DNA of 64,000 bases, from the NCBI GenBank assembly GCA_024180945.1, contig JAKSGN010000033.1:62001-126000 (forward strand), read 5' to 3'. Below the pieces are notes generated by a model that saw nothing but the letters and a program-made list of their open reading frames with translations, searched no databases and was not told the DNA's origin. Numbering within the stretch: position 1 is the first letter of the stretch; every line of letters starts with the position of its first letter. This document shows positions 21,985 through 33,473 of this stretch, in pieces. The position numbers and the translations under genes were made by a program. This DNA is from Macrophomina tecta. Lineage: Eukaryota; Ascomycota; Dothideomycetes; Botryosphaeriales; Botryosphaeriaceae.

Positions 21985-24371
21985 CTGGGATTTTCACGCC
22001 GATTCCCGGATGGTGACGATAATGAGGAGGTTTTAGAGTTGCTTAGCCGAGCGTTCTTGACAGATCTTGGAAAAGCTATTAAATAGGAAGGCTAGGCACT
22101 ACAGCCTGCATCCCCATCAAACCCCGAACAAATGCTCCGCCCGTTGGTTACTGCTCTCCCGCGCAAGCCCTAATCCCCCTTGGCGGGCGAAGGATCCATG
22201 ACGGGCCTAGCCCCCGGAGCCGTTGAAGCCCCACCGTCGAATCCTTCGCTTCGTGTGCTGAAGAGATCATCGCGTCATTTGCAGTAACAGTCGGGGCTCT
22301 CCAGGCACTTTTTTTTCTTTTTTATTTTTCCTTACTCTGCCTTGGTCCAACCGGCCGTGGCTCCGGGCGTAGCGAGTTCCATGCGGGCATGTTGGCCATT
22401 CCGTGTTTGGGCATTTGCCGGGACCGAATGCGAAATGCTGAGTCCTTGGTCCCGATAATGGTCTATCCGTCCGTCATTGACGAGGTTGATCGAAGACCAC
22501 ATCCACTTGTTGAAATGGACAGGCTGTGGAGTTTGCTTGCTGCGGGAGTTTTCTGCTGCCTTCGGCGTAGTTCTCGTTTGCAGGTCGCTGGCCCCCGCGA
22601 ATCCGCAGTCGCAGCCTCTGCGAGGTTTGGTGCATACCAGTAGATCTTCCGGTAACCCTTTTGTCCGAGGGGGAGGGAGTGGAGCCCGTTACTGGAGTAG
22701 CACGCGCAGTGCTCCCACAAGCAAGGCCATGCATCGACAAATGAACGTTGACTAAGAATATATCGATTAGAGTGCCCGTGGTGGTTTATAGCTCTCTCCT
22801 TTTCCGTACTAGCTTCGTGCTTTTATGTATATAGAAGGGCCGCCAAGGATGGACACTATGTACCCAGTTAGTAAAGTTGCTCCTTATAATTTAGACTCCA
22901 CTGATAAACCTAACGGCCTCCAGATTAGAGAGTTTAATGAGACTTTGCCAGTCAAGACCACAGGTCGGTGTGTAGTAGAAGCATTGACGTGGATCTCTCT
23001 TCAAATACCTCATCTTCAGGAAATGTCTTGATGCTTCATCCAATGCTTTCACCAAAGGCCATCTTTGCTTCGGTTAGAAGGCATATGTTGTTTACGCAAT
23101 GCCAATGGTTGCCCATTCGTCGACTCTCCCCATCCTGCTCCCAAAACTGCGGGATGTGCGCTTAACTGGCACTGCTCGAGAAACTGACGGAACGCTTTCA
23201 CTCTCGTGGTCGGAAAAGGTTGGTCCTGATGTTCAGTTAGACAGAAATGCCCAAATGATGAAAGGTACTCACCTCTCTCCGCGAGAACAAGCCTCGAGAT
23301 GTGCCTTGGCAGGACAATCTGCCGAGACATTTCTCTCTGAGACCTGTAGGCTTCTGCTCACCTTTCTAAGACTTACTCTATGGTTGGGCAGTTTCTCAAT
23401 GTTTTACTGCACTTTCCGATCTCCAAACACGGAGTATACCTTGGGTTTCAGCAAATCTATCAGATGTCATCCTAAACACCAAGACATAGCAATTGCCAAC
23501 ATAGACCCGTATTGGGAGCGCTGTGAAGGTACCTCTCAAAACTTACGCGTCCGCATCACTCTGCTCCACGCCAGAAGAGTCATCGCCAAGATTTGTAGCG
23601 CATGTACAGTTGCCTGCGCCATCTAGCGGCGATGCGGGATTTCCGATCCCAAGGCAAATCGACGATCCTCGCTCCGGCGCGTCAATAATGAGGAAGTAAG
23701 TCGATGCCTCGGGCGACCACATGCGGCCATTGGCTCATTTTCGCTCGGAGGGCACCTAACCCACCCTGAAAGACCGCTGGCGACGTTCACGGCTCCGGTG
23801 GCACTGGGATGGCCAATCAGGAATTTACACCCGAGAGGGTCCACACTTGGGATACGTCAGGCGGGAAGGATCCCGTGGGTTCTCCGTGGGCTCTCCGCGG
23901 GCTCTCCGCGGGCTCTCCATGATCCTTCTGCGGGGTCTGCGCGGAGCGTCCGCGTCCTTGCGTTGCAACAAAAAATAAAAAATAAAACTCGCAACGTCTC
24001 CTCATTTGCTGTCGGACTCTTTCGCTATTAATGATATTTCTTTTTCCCATTCGGCGCAAAGGGCAGACAATCGATGACATATGCCGTCTGTATTTCCACC
24101 CTCGACACTAATCGATTTTATACAAAGAGAGTCAGAGACGAAATTTATGTCAAGAATATCGGAAGCTGCCTTTAGCCAGGGCAATTTAAATTGTTCGTCC
24201 CAACCTGAACATTACAGAATCTGTCTCTCAAATAGAGACTTCAATTTCGAAGGTATTGTTATGACTGCCGTTCCATCACTTATCCCAAAAGCTGCTATTG
24301 AAAAATGAAAAAGAAAAAGAAAAAAAAGGTTCCTTTAGTTTAAAATCCCTTCCCAAACTAAACAAGTGCCC
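21985..24371. other. No supportable gene; contains a small tandem repeat
   Basis: About 2.4 kb between the regulator and the P450. Frames at 22389-22755, 23049-23330 and 23099-23626 have no recognisable domain and overlap on both strands. An 11-bp tandem repeat lies at 23875-23918. Confidence 0.4.
23875..23918. repeat. 11-bp tandem repeat, four units
   Basis: Four head-to-tail units of consensus GYGGGCTCTCC (first unit GTGGGTTCTCC, last two identical GCGGGCTCTCC), directly readable. Confidence 0.85.
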
Positions 24372-26282
24372 TCAAATCCGCTCAAACTCAATCTCACTTT
24401 GCGACGTCACCGTAAAGGTATCCCTCCGAAACACCTCTCCATCCCTCGGCCTTACAATGAACCGCTCTACCACCGTCATTAGCGACAGCTTCAACATCAT
24501 ATCCGCGATGTTCTTGCCCAGGCAGCGGCCCCGGCCCATGCCGAAGCGCAATAGTCCGTAGCGGTACTGCGACGCTGACAGGTTGGCGAAGCGCTCCGGG
24601 CGGAACTCCTCGCCGTCAGCGCCCCAGATGGCGGCGCTGGTGTTGAGCCGGCGCCAGTCGATGACGACGGCTGTGCGCGCGGGCACGAAAAAGCCGCCAA
24701 TCAGCTTGTCCTGCGCCGTGCGCTCCGGCAGCGAAAACCACAGCGCCGGGCTCATGCGGACAGATTCCATGGCTGCGAAGTGCAGGAGCGTGTCTTGCTT
24801 CAGCAGGTAGTCCTTCCTGTTGCCCGGGTTCTGCGCCTTCTGTAGCGCGATCTCGGCGCGAAGGGCGGATTGGAAGGACGGGTTCTTGGCGGTGTTGAGG
24901 AGGAGGAAGGCGATGACGGCCGAGGTGACGTCGATGTTGGTGAACAGGAGCTCGTCCATTGTCTGGAGGAACTGGTGGGAAGCCTGGGATTAGTGCTGGA
25001 ACACTAGGAATCGGGGGATTTGGGGGATGGTTTCACCTCGGTTTTCGACATCTCGTTCCTCTCCACGCCTTGGTAGATACGCTCAGCCGGGCAAGGGACT
25101 CCGTTCTGTTGGGTTGTTAGGATATCCTTCGCGGTTGTGAAGGTAGGGTTTACCTTGCGCGCTGACTGGATGAGTCCCAGGTTGAACTCATCCCACTCTT
25201 GTCTGAACTTGTCCATCCTATACTTGGAGGCTGTCGGAAGTCTGTTGAACCATCTCCAGACTGTCCATTTGCCGAAGAAGGCGTCGAAGGTGAGTTGCTC
25301 GTGAAGGTCGTTCAATGACACGAGGCTACTGTAGTGCTGATTTAATTGTAAGCTATCTGGACCTTTCCTCGGCTGGACGCTAATTACTTACTTCCTCAGT
25401 GAGTGCTTCGCCATACACCGTCATGGCCGTAAGTCGGAACGGTAGATATCTGCATACTTCGGTGGCATTGCGGACAAAACGCTCGTCTGATGGCTTGGTT
25501 GGTACGGAGTCTTCATCCAACCCTCGTACCCACTTCTCAATCTCCTCAACAAACGTTGGGATCATGTTAACACTGGAAGAGTGGGAGAACGCCGGGTCGA
25601 ATAGTGCCCTCATTGTCTTCCAATGATTGCCGCCTTGAAGCCCGAGACACTGACCAAGTAGCCTGTTACCCTACAGAGTTAGTGCAGCGCACAAGGAATG
25701 CATCAAGGGCGGACGGCTGACCTATTGAATCCATCACCAAGGCTCATATGCGGCGGCTTTGTATGGTCTTCTGAATAAGCCTTTTGAGCATATTACGTGT
25801 CGATCACGGCTTACCCTTGCTATCTTTATTGTAGAACTCTTTGAGATGTTCGGGCTGAGAAATGACAAGCTGGCGCGTCCAACCACTCCGTATCAGGTAT
25901 GGTTCATCGCCAGCCAGCTGCTCTCCTTCGCGTGAGAGCTCCTTTCTGTATTGAGCGAATGAGCACTGGGTACGATTTCCGGTCAATATTCGAACGATGG
26001 CTTACCCATGTGAGAACCGCTCGTATCTGACGTTCCTTACAATTTGATGGATGTATCTTCCATTCTTATTTCGAAAACTTGAGTTATATTTCTAGGCTTG
26101 CTTAGCGCCGGGTGCTCAATATACATAGGTAATTCACTCAATAAAAGACTTACTGGGGTGGAGAGATATTGATAGAAATGCCACAGCGTAGCCAGCAGGC
26201 ATATCAGCAGAAAAGCTGGAGAGCCCAGCAAGAGGCTCAGCATGTTCCCCTTGTCTGAGGACGCTGCCATTGTGCTTTCCAT
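24372..26282 (-). CDS. Cytochrome P450 monooxygenase
   Basis: ER-anchored heme monooxygenase, 499 residues from eight exons: 26282-26154, 26056-26006, 25965-25815, 25767-25722, 25662-25392, 25336-25154, 25105-25037, 24971-24372. The sum is exactly 500 codons. The N-terminal anchor is LLLGSPAFLLICLLATLWHF. The I-helix reads ELLFTNIDVTSAVIAF, so the usual (A/G)Gx(D/E)T(T/S) is NIDVTS, a variant lacking the Gly. The K-helix ExxR is ESVR, the PERF-type motif is PERFANLS and the heme loop is FGMGRGRCLGKN with the Cys ligand. It sits in the stretch with two regulators, an unknown protein and an FAD oxidase, so it is probably a tailoring enzyme; substrate unknown. Confidence 0.9.
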
Positions 26283-27121
26283 TTTTGCAATGTCTCAATG
26301 GGGCGGAAAAGGGAATGTGCATCTGGATGCGCTAATTCGAAGAGGGTTTCAACGATAGTTGAAGCTTTTGAAGTCCGCTTCCAATCTGTACAAAGGTAAG
26401 CTGGGCGTCTTTCCTTCATTATCGCAGAAATAATCAGCCCCACCGACGTATTCCCCACTGGGCTGAGTGAGATTCGGTGACTTTTAAGCCAGCATACTTA
26501 GCAATTAGGCCGAAGCGACAAGAAGCCGACTACGCCACCCCGGTATCAGGCCTCAGAAATTGTTAGTCTCTGATCAATCCCATAAGTGCATCCGGAAAAC
26601 TCAAAGCACCCATTAGATTTCCAGAGGGCTTATGCATTCTTTCGTCAAATTGTTTAAAATTAAATCAACAATCAGACGCTCAATGGGCTAAGAAATGACG
26701 TGCTTAATTATTTACGCTAGGTAGCTTATGCTCCACTATAAATCCTTCGGGCACATGTTACTGTCCACTTTTGTTCTACCTTTCTGAAGTCGGCTTATTG
26801 GGATTGTTTTTTCTGCTACCCGAAATTCGGCGAGTTACGCAAAAGTCACTAGCAGGTGCAGGTAGCCATCGCGTATCGCTTTCTGCCCAAGCTACCATAA
26901 TCGGACACATTCCACGAGAGTTATCTGGTATGAAGAGCGGTATAGCGAGAGGTGCACTCCCCCCGGAGAGCGGAAGTCTTATAGAAATGGTTCGTTCCAC
27001 TTCAGCAGTAGCGTGGTTTGACCTGACAGTTTCCAATCCATTCCCATCTACAGGCAGGCCTTCTAGGAATTCCTTACAATCACTGTGCGGGACATATCAC
27101 GTTACACACTAGGAGAAAAAC
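26283..27121. other. Divergent intergenic region between P450 and unknown gene
   Basis: About 840 bp between divergent starts. A CTATAAAT box lies at about 26735, and the frame at 26771-27112 has no known domain. No repeats seen. Confidence 0.45.
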
Positions 27122-29059
27122 ATGTCGTATTTCATCTTCCCGGCCCAGACAATTTCCCACGGTCTTCGACCGCGCAATACCTATGCCTCGATTCTCACCG
27201 ACGTCGTCCGCGCATCCGCGGACTCAATCGACGCGCTTCTCCTCTTCCGGAAGCTCCTACTCGGCGAAGGAAACGCCAGCGACGATGTAGGGTTCACAGC
27301 CTATGACGCACACGTGGGAGACACATCATGTCAGCTTCGAGCTGCTATGGTCCTGGACCTCTTCAAACACCACAGGCGCTACGCAGCACGGGCTAGTCCC
27401 GCTTGGATTGACCAGGTCGTTGAAAAACTTCAGGACGTGCAGAAAAAAGCCCGAAAGACGCTAGCCCAGCTGACAATCGAGCGGGTTCATCCCTCCAAGT
27501 TGGGCATCGGGGCGAGACAGGACACCCCTGAGGATATTTTGAAAGCTCTCGGATGGAGCGAGCTGGATCTCCCCTGCGATGCGGGCGCTCTCTATCCAGG
27601 ATCGCAGACGAGGACTCAGGAAGCCAGGCCAACGATATCTAAGAGAAGAACCTCGAGCCACTCGGCGCCTCGTGCGCTTCTCGACAAGGCTGCTGCTCGT
27701 CTCCAGCACGACACTCAGCACATGTTTGGTCCTGGCTTGCACCACTCCGACAAGCTTAAGAACGCCCACGCTGGTGCGCAGAGCCACTTGGCTACAGGCC
27801 CAGCAGGGAGTAGCCGCACCTACTCGACCACCTCACCCCTTCTCGGCGAAAGTGAGCCTGGCGCAGCGTGGAATCCATTCGACGTCAGGATCATCACCCG
27901 ATTCTTGGTTTACTCTTATGTTCTGAGCAAATACAAGTCATTCCGGCGCTTCAAGCATGTGGTGGGAGCGCGTCTATATCCCGAAGCCGCAATCGGATAC
28001 GGAGACGGCCTAGTGGAAGAGGTAATCGACAAGAAGACGCCGGACTACAAGCACTCGAAGGCTACCCGCCGAGTCGACGTCGAATTCGCCGCACTCCAAA
28101 CCTGGGTATCGGAGTTGAGCTGCGCCTGGCTCCAGGCAATTGCCACGCATTCCAACGCAGCTCCGTATGCTCAGAGGTAATAATTTAAGCCCACTACTTC
28201 CCACGAGCTTCCGAAACTGACACGACCTCAAGGCTAATCACGGACACAATCCGCACTTCGGACAAGAACCTGACTTCGGCGCCATCTTACCTGGGTTTCC
28301 TCCTTCTCAGAGAGATGTGGGGACGAGACGGTGACTCGATAATCCTCGTTGACCGGCGCTTCTGCTCCGAAGGTATTACCTCTCCCCTCAGCCTCCATGC
28401 AAGCGTCGGAAAGGCAAACGCACTGACAACTACCCTGGCGGGCACACCCAGGCTTCCACTCGAACTTCTTCATCGCCACACTGAGCCTGGAGAAGTCCGG
28501 CGCGAACTACCCGCCACGGCCGGCGCATTGCCTCCCGCTCGGCCACGCCGTCAGCTGGCACCTGGAGTACGTGACGCCGGAGTGGCTGCGGGCGCACCCG
28601 GACCGGCACACGCCGCACATCGTCATCATGGGCAACAGCATCAACGGCTGCTACGAAGACTACATGGCCGCCTCGTCGCCCGACAAGCCAACCGGCACGC
28701 GGCACTCCGCCAGCTGCTGCGCGGACAACGAAGAGCACGTGCAGCGCTTCCTCGACCACGACCATGACCGCCTAGCCCTGTGCTTCTTTGCGCGCCACAA
28801 GCATTACACGTTCGAGCTGCCCGACCCGGCAGAGGCCGAGCGCGGCGAAGGGGAGGTTGTGGCGCGCGTCATGGAGCGCCACTTCCCCGGCTTGGAACGT
28901 TGTTGGAAGCGTTCTGACGAGGAGGCTGAGGAGGTGGGCACAGGCCGCAGTTTGAAGATATTTAGCTGGCAGCACGCATTGCTGGAGACGAAGGGCAGGA
29001 TTGCACCGATGGTTATGGAGAGCACAACGACGATGCCGATTTCAGCGAAAGTTCTATAG
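27122..29059 (+). CDS. Protein of unknown function, about 600 residues
   Basis: Three exons (27122-28176, 28233-28372, 28452-29059) with clean GT-AG junctions give 600 residues, so the gene is real. I recognise no domain. The N-terminal half is helical and basic (FRKLLLGEGNASDD; KLQDVQKKARKTLAQL), followed by a Ser/His-rich linker at about residues 170-245. The C-terminal half is better ordered: RIITRFLVYSYVLSKYKSFR, a Trp/Cys-bearing helix (LQTWVSELSCAWLQAI), LGFLLLREMWGRDGDSIILV and a His-rich stretch around HIVIMGNSINGCYEDYM. No signal peptide, no clear membrane segment, no nucleotide-binding loop. It lies between a divergent P450 and a convergent FAD oxidase, so it is a candidate for the missing core activity of the cluster-like region; that is inference only. 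Confidence 0.8.
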
Positions 29060-29599
29060 TTGGTTTGTTTTGCTTGATTAGCATTTGCAACGGAATAACA
29101 TAATACATACATGTTCTGAACTTTGTAAAGCAGTGCGACTTAGCGAAGGGTTACCAAGTTATACTATTCCATTCTAGTAACGCCAGCAAACACAGGTTCT
29201 AAGCGTGGAGTCCCCATTTTTTCATTCCAGCATTCAACAATAATAGTACTGCGGAGTAAGCAGTCGGGAGATGATTCCATAGGAAGACAGTAAGAAATCC
29301 AAAAAGAAATAAGGTAACATACTCACATGCTCACTTAACGTGTAGTAAAGAAAGTATATTATTATATCTCGCTAGATAGATGCAGAATTCAAGCGTTTGA
29401 ATTATTCACTAGGCAAGAAATGCAAAAATCTACAATGGATTCGAGCACCGGCTTTTGCAGTTATTGCGTCCAAGCGCCCCGAATTTACCTTCAGTCATAT
29501 CATTGACCACCTGCTCTAAGTCCTTCAGGATCAAATATTTCTTGCGTGACTGCGCCAGTATGAAAGTAAAAACAGTTGATCGGAGGCTGCCTCCTCGGA
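29060..29599. other. AT-rich convergent intergenic region
   Basis: About 540 bp between convergent 3' ends; AT-rich, no open frame of note. Confidence 0.5.
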
Positions 29600-31591
29600 C
29601 TAAATCATGAAGCCGCCAGCAAGTCCCATGACGTCCTCTGGATCCACTCGTTCGCGGATTTGTCTCAATCGTGCTGCATTTTGCTGTCCGTAAAGATCTT
29701 CCGCCGAAGTGTCGAAAAGCGCATAATTGGGGTACATTGTGAATTCTTCAAGGTAGATGCCTTCTTTGATTGCCACATTGACCAAGGTTTCAGCGGAAGT
29801 GCGCATGGCATCGTGCCAGAAATCATCGTCAGCCTCAGAAATCCAGGCAAAGTACAGATTCAGCTATAGCCAGAACAAGGTCAGTTTGACTTCCATGTTC
29901 TTGCCATCTTCATTCTTGCGAACCCACCGGCAGAGGTGACTGAGTGTGCGGGAAAGCACTGTCCGTTGCCTTCTCGCCGAAATTGTGCAAGAAAGGCTCG
30001 ATATCATAGCTCACTACAGTTCCACTGTGGAGAGCCATGAATTTACCCAGAACCTTTAACCAGTAAGTATATGGCCATGTGAAGTCTGCACGTGAGAAGA
30101 GCTCTACAGAAAAAACGTACTTCTGTCTCATTCTTCACTGCATCCAGGAATTTCGGAGTCAAGCTTGATGTTGACATAGTATGAAAGGCGCCTCGGGCAT
30201 TGATGGCGAGTTCTGAAGGAATTCCTTTAACAAAGTCGGAGAATGTCTGGGATTTCACGGTGCTGATAGTAATCAGAAGATCATCGAAAGGGGCAAAGCT
30301 TTCCGGACGATCGGGTCCATCATAGAAAAAGAGCACGAGTGCTGTGACACTTGTTACAGCGCCAGATAGAGTTGTAATGATTTGGGCCTTGGGATCCGTG
30401 TTCTCAGCGTCGAAAATGGCTGTCGCATTCAGAACCTTATCGACTTCTGTGGTGCCGTAGATCGTAAACCCGCCCTTTTTCATTATTCTTTACTCATGTT
30501 GCGGTTATGGAGACAGCTTACGTATACTTTTGGCGACTGCTCATGGGTGGAGAGCTCCAGTGAGGTGACAATACCAAAGCGGTTCAATCCGCCCTTCAGC
30601 GCGAAGAATATATCGGGCTGCGATGCGTCGATCCGGCTGATGGAACCATTCTAGTTTGGGAATTCAGTACGACATGAGTGGCTCATCTAATGAAGGAACA
30701 CTATACCGGCAATACCAATTCAAAGCTTTTTAAGGTATCACATGTCAAGCCTTCAGAATATGTTAGCTGAGTATTCTGTTCGCACGGAGCAACGTACCGT
30801 ATTGATTGGTCTTCCTGGAAACTCAAGAGTGTCAGCAATCCTCATGTACATCTCTTTTAGCAAGGGGAAAAAAGGGGGGTCCCGACCATGAATAACCACC
30901 ACCAAGGGTAACTCCACCCACACCGGGACCTGGCACCCTCCCACCAACAGCATTATATCCAGTATCCTGCAGCTTCTCATATACCTCCGCCCAAGTCTGG
31001 CCGGCTCTCATGGTAAGTTCATGTCTGCGGACACGCAAAGTAGCGAGTAAACTCACCAGGCCAGTGCCTATTTCCACAGAAGAGTTATCCTGTGACAATG
31101 AAACCTGATTGATTCGGGAGAGCGAGATATGCACACCAGGCGTGCTTGAAAATCCAGGATTCGATGCATGTCCTCCGGACCTTACGGCGAATGGAGTCCG
31201 TGATGCTGCAATGAGTTTGATCTACCGGCCGGTGGTCTCAGTAACGCCGTCTTTGCGGTAAAGAGAGCCAACAAACTGCTTTCTTACCGCAATGGCAGTG
31301 TCTTCTGTAGACCCGACCTCCACAACACAGGTGGGGAACTGGGTAGAGGATAAAAACCAATGATGGATCTCTGCTCCGAACTGTGGGTGCACTGTGTAAA
31401 ACTCAGCACATCTACTATCACCCCGCCGAATATCCTTGTATCTCACACGGGTAGATGACTGAGCTGGCGTCGGATAATTGTTCACTGATTGCCTTGCAGA
31501 CATCCAACGGATCTTGTTGGCATGCACCCAACAGCGCTTGAATAAGCAGACACAACAGGCCCCTCGAAAAAACCTGCTTCGTGGACATCAT
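29600..31591 (-). CDS. Secreted FAD-linked oxidase (berberine-bridge type)
   Basis: Flavoprotein oxidase of the VAO/BBE family, secreted. The start is taken at the second of two adjacent clusters of ATGs (31591) because a TATA-like box (minus strand, about 31658-31663) overlaps the upstream ATG at 31654 and because MSTKQVFSRGLLCLLIQALLGA is a good signal peptide. Exons rejoin to HHWFLSSTQFPTCVVEVGST, then TPFAVRSGGHASNPG, VPGPGVGGVTLGGG|YSW, TNQYG|LTCDTLKSFEL and, at the C-terminus, the BBE domain ending at RQIRERVDPEDVMGLAGGFM. The His in RSGGH and the Cys in GLTCDT are the two residues used for bicovalent FAD attachment. Predicted length is about 500 residues. Fungal relatives perform oxidations in metabolite pathways or on sugars; substrate unknown. 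Confidence 0.88.
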
Positions 31592-32885
31592 GGTGTAATC
31601 GGCAGTGGCAAAGGAGACTGCGCTGGTATACAGCTGAAAAGGCGAAATGTACATTGCTTATATGGTAAAAGGGTTACGTCGCCCAAGCCGAGCTGGCGCT
31701 TTCACCATGCATGACTGACAGATTATTGCATTCTGGCCCTGGCCACGAGATCACTCCATATGGTCATACGTCACTGCTGGGGAGGTTGGCCGCACCATTG
31801 GCGCACCGTGGTGGGTCGGGTTTTGCAGAGTGATTCAGCCCCCCGTAAGCGAGTATTCGCTTGTTCAATCAGGAAATGAATTCGAGAGCGGACGAACGTC
31901 ATTGGTTAGAGCGGATCGCAATCCGCGGCTGCCGACGGGAAGGCGGGATCCGTCAATAATTTCCTGCACAATAATTGACGAATGGCAAAGACCGATGCTA
32001 TTCTGCAGCTCGTCTTGTTGTTTCCTGCTGCAAGAAACCGCTGCACAAGCATCTGGCCGGGGATCTGTGGGGCCGAGAACCCTGTCTTACGCAAGCCACT
32101 TGCCTCCACCTTCGTATCAGATGCATGAAAAATTGACCAAGCTGATCTGCATGTTCAGCCACACTGCAGAAAGTAGCCAGCTCGATGTATGCCGCATCCA
32201 AAGGCAGGTAGAGCTACAAGTTATCTAGTCCTATTGTGTGCACCTCTCGAGGGCCCGGTCTCTCTACGTCATTCCTTCGACTTATCGAGTGCGTTTTTCA
32301 ATTTTGTGATTGTTTGCAGTGCCCTGTCCTTCACTGTTCACATGCTCAGGTCCGTCCGTACGACAGTAAGCGAAGTAAAAAAAGGTCATCATTCATCTCA
32401 TGATCGAAGTGCGCATCACTATTATCTTCGGAGCCCTGCAGTGGAAAGCGTCGGAAAGTCAAATCAAGCTACAGGGAACGAAGAATAGGCCTGTACCTCG
32501 CGGTATAGGCAAAACTCTTGGAAAGCTCTTGACTTCAGAGTGATTTGTGAGCGCGATAGAATGACCATTCTTTCCTTTCAATTATATCTCTTATGAGGAT
32601 TTCTGCCTGTAGCGCCACTGACGTAAGGTTTACGGATCACCAATCAACGTCAGCAAGTCATGTGTACTGCAGGACAGGAGGCTTAAGCCCTCGGGATCCT
32701 TTTTCCGTGTGACCAAAGCGAGCGTCAGATGGCTGACGTCTCAACCCCACCTACCTGTCATCCAAACCTCCAAAGACATCCGAAAACTGGCCCACGCGTT
32801 CCTTCAGAGATCTTAAAGTGAAGACTTGTTTATTTCAGTGGCCCTGCGGCCGGCAGCGAAGTGTTATAGCGTGACTCCCGTCTAC
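31592..32885. other. No supportable gene
   Basis: About 1.3 kb. The plus-strand frame at 31830-32228 and the minus-strand frames at 31906-32201 overlap and show no family resemblance. Confidence 0.45.
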
Positions 32886-33473
32886 TTATTGGTAGACGCA
32901 AACGATTTTTGGCGTCCTGACCTTCTTCGTAGTCACCTCAAACTCGGTGCATTTGTCCTTTCCCACAGGCTTGCTGTATGCCTTCTCTGGGTACACCATG
33001 TACTCGCCCGTTGTCTGAGGGCACGCAAGCCATGCTGCGCCTGCATACTCCAACTTTCCATCGGCGGTGCGGTTGAACTGATCAGTAACGTGGTCAAGAT
33101 TGGCCATCTCAACGAAAGGTCCGGTGAAGGCCAGCAGTCCGTCAGAAGCACCCGAGATGTCAACAAACACTGTTTGTGTTGTTAACACTATGGCCATCAG
33201 ACAACGAAACAGCCACTCACCCTGCTGTTGGTTCTGCGTGCCATCGGCATAAAACGCCAGCCATCCCTCGTTTCCGCCCTGAAAAACAGGTGCAACGTTG
33301 CCGCAAGTTGAGTTCGTCTCCTTGCCGATGTAAAAGAAGCCGTCGTTCACGTTCAAGTATTTTCCGTTGATGGACGATCCAGGCTTGGATGCGACGAGCT
33401 TGAAAGTGTCCTCAGCGGCCAGCCCAAGGCCTGTGAAGGCCAGAGCAGACGCGAAAACAGCGGCGGTCTTCAT
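32886..33473 (-). CDS. Small secreted PhiA-like cell-wall protein
   Basis: Two exons with one intron (donor GTGAGT, acceptor AAACAG) joining QNQQQ to VFVDISGASDG; about 178 residues. The start at 33473 gives a signal peptide, MKTAAVFASALAFTGLGLAA, followed by DTFKLVASKPGSSINGKYLN, FYADGTQNQQQ, an L-x-Y-A-G-A-AWLACPQ motif and a TGEYMVYP segment. The layout (residue order, a single GLACP-like Cys motif, small size) matches the PhiA family of fungal surface proteins first described as needed for Aspergillus phialides, and widely seen as abundant secreted proteins. Function here is not known. Confidence 0.75.
   Translation of the reverse strand: MKTAAVFASALAFTGLGLAAEDTFKLVASKPGSSINGKYLNVNDGFFYIGKETNSTCGNVAPVFQGGNEGWLAFYADGTQNQQQGEWLFRCLMAIVLTTQTVFVDISGASDGLLAFTGPFVEMANLDHVTDQFNRTADGKLEYAGAAWLACPQTTGEYMVYPEKAYSKPVGKDKCTEFEVTTKKVRTPKIVCVYQ

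Noticed and set aside
24497..24810. Open frames on both strands across the P450 heme region
   Set aside because: Shadows of the P450 last exon.
26006..26282. Suspected frameshift at the P450 N-terminus
   Set aside because: An acceptor ending GGAAG before 26056 restores phase; the eight exons then sum to exactly 500 codons.
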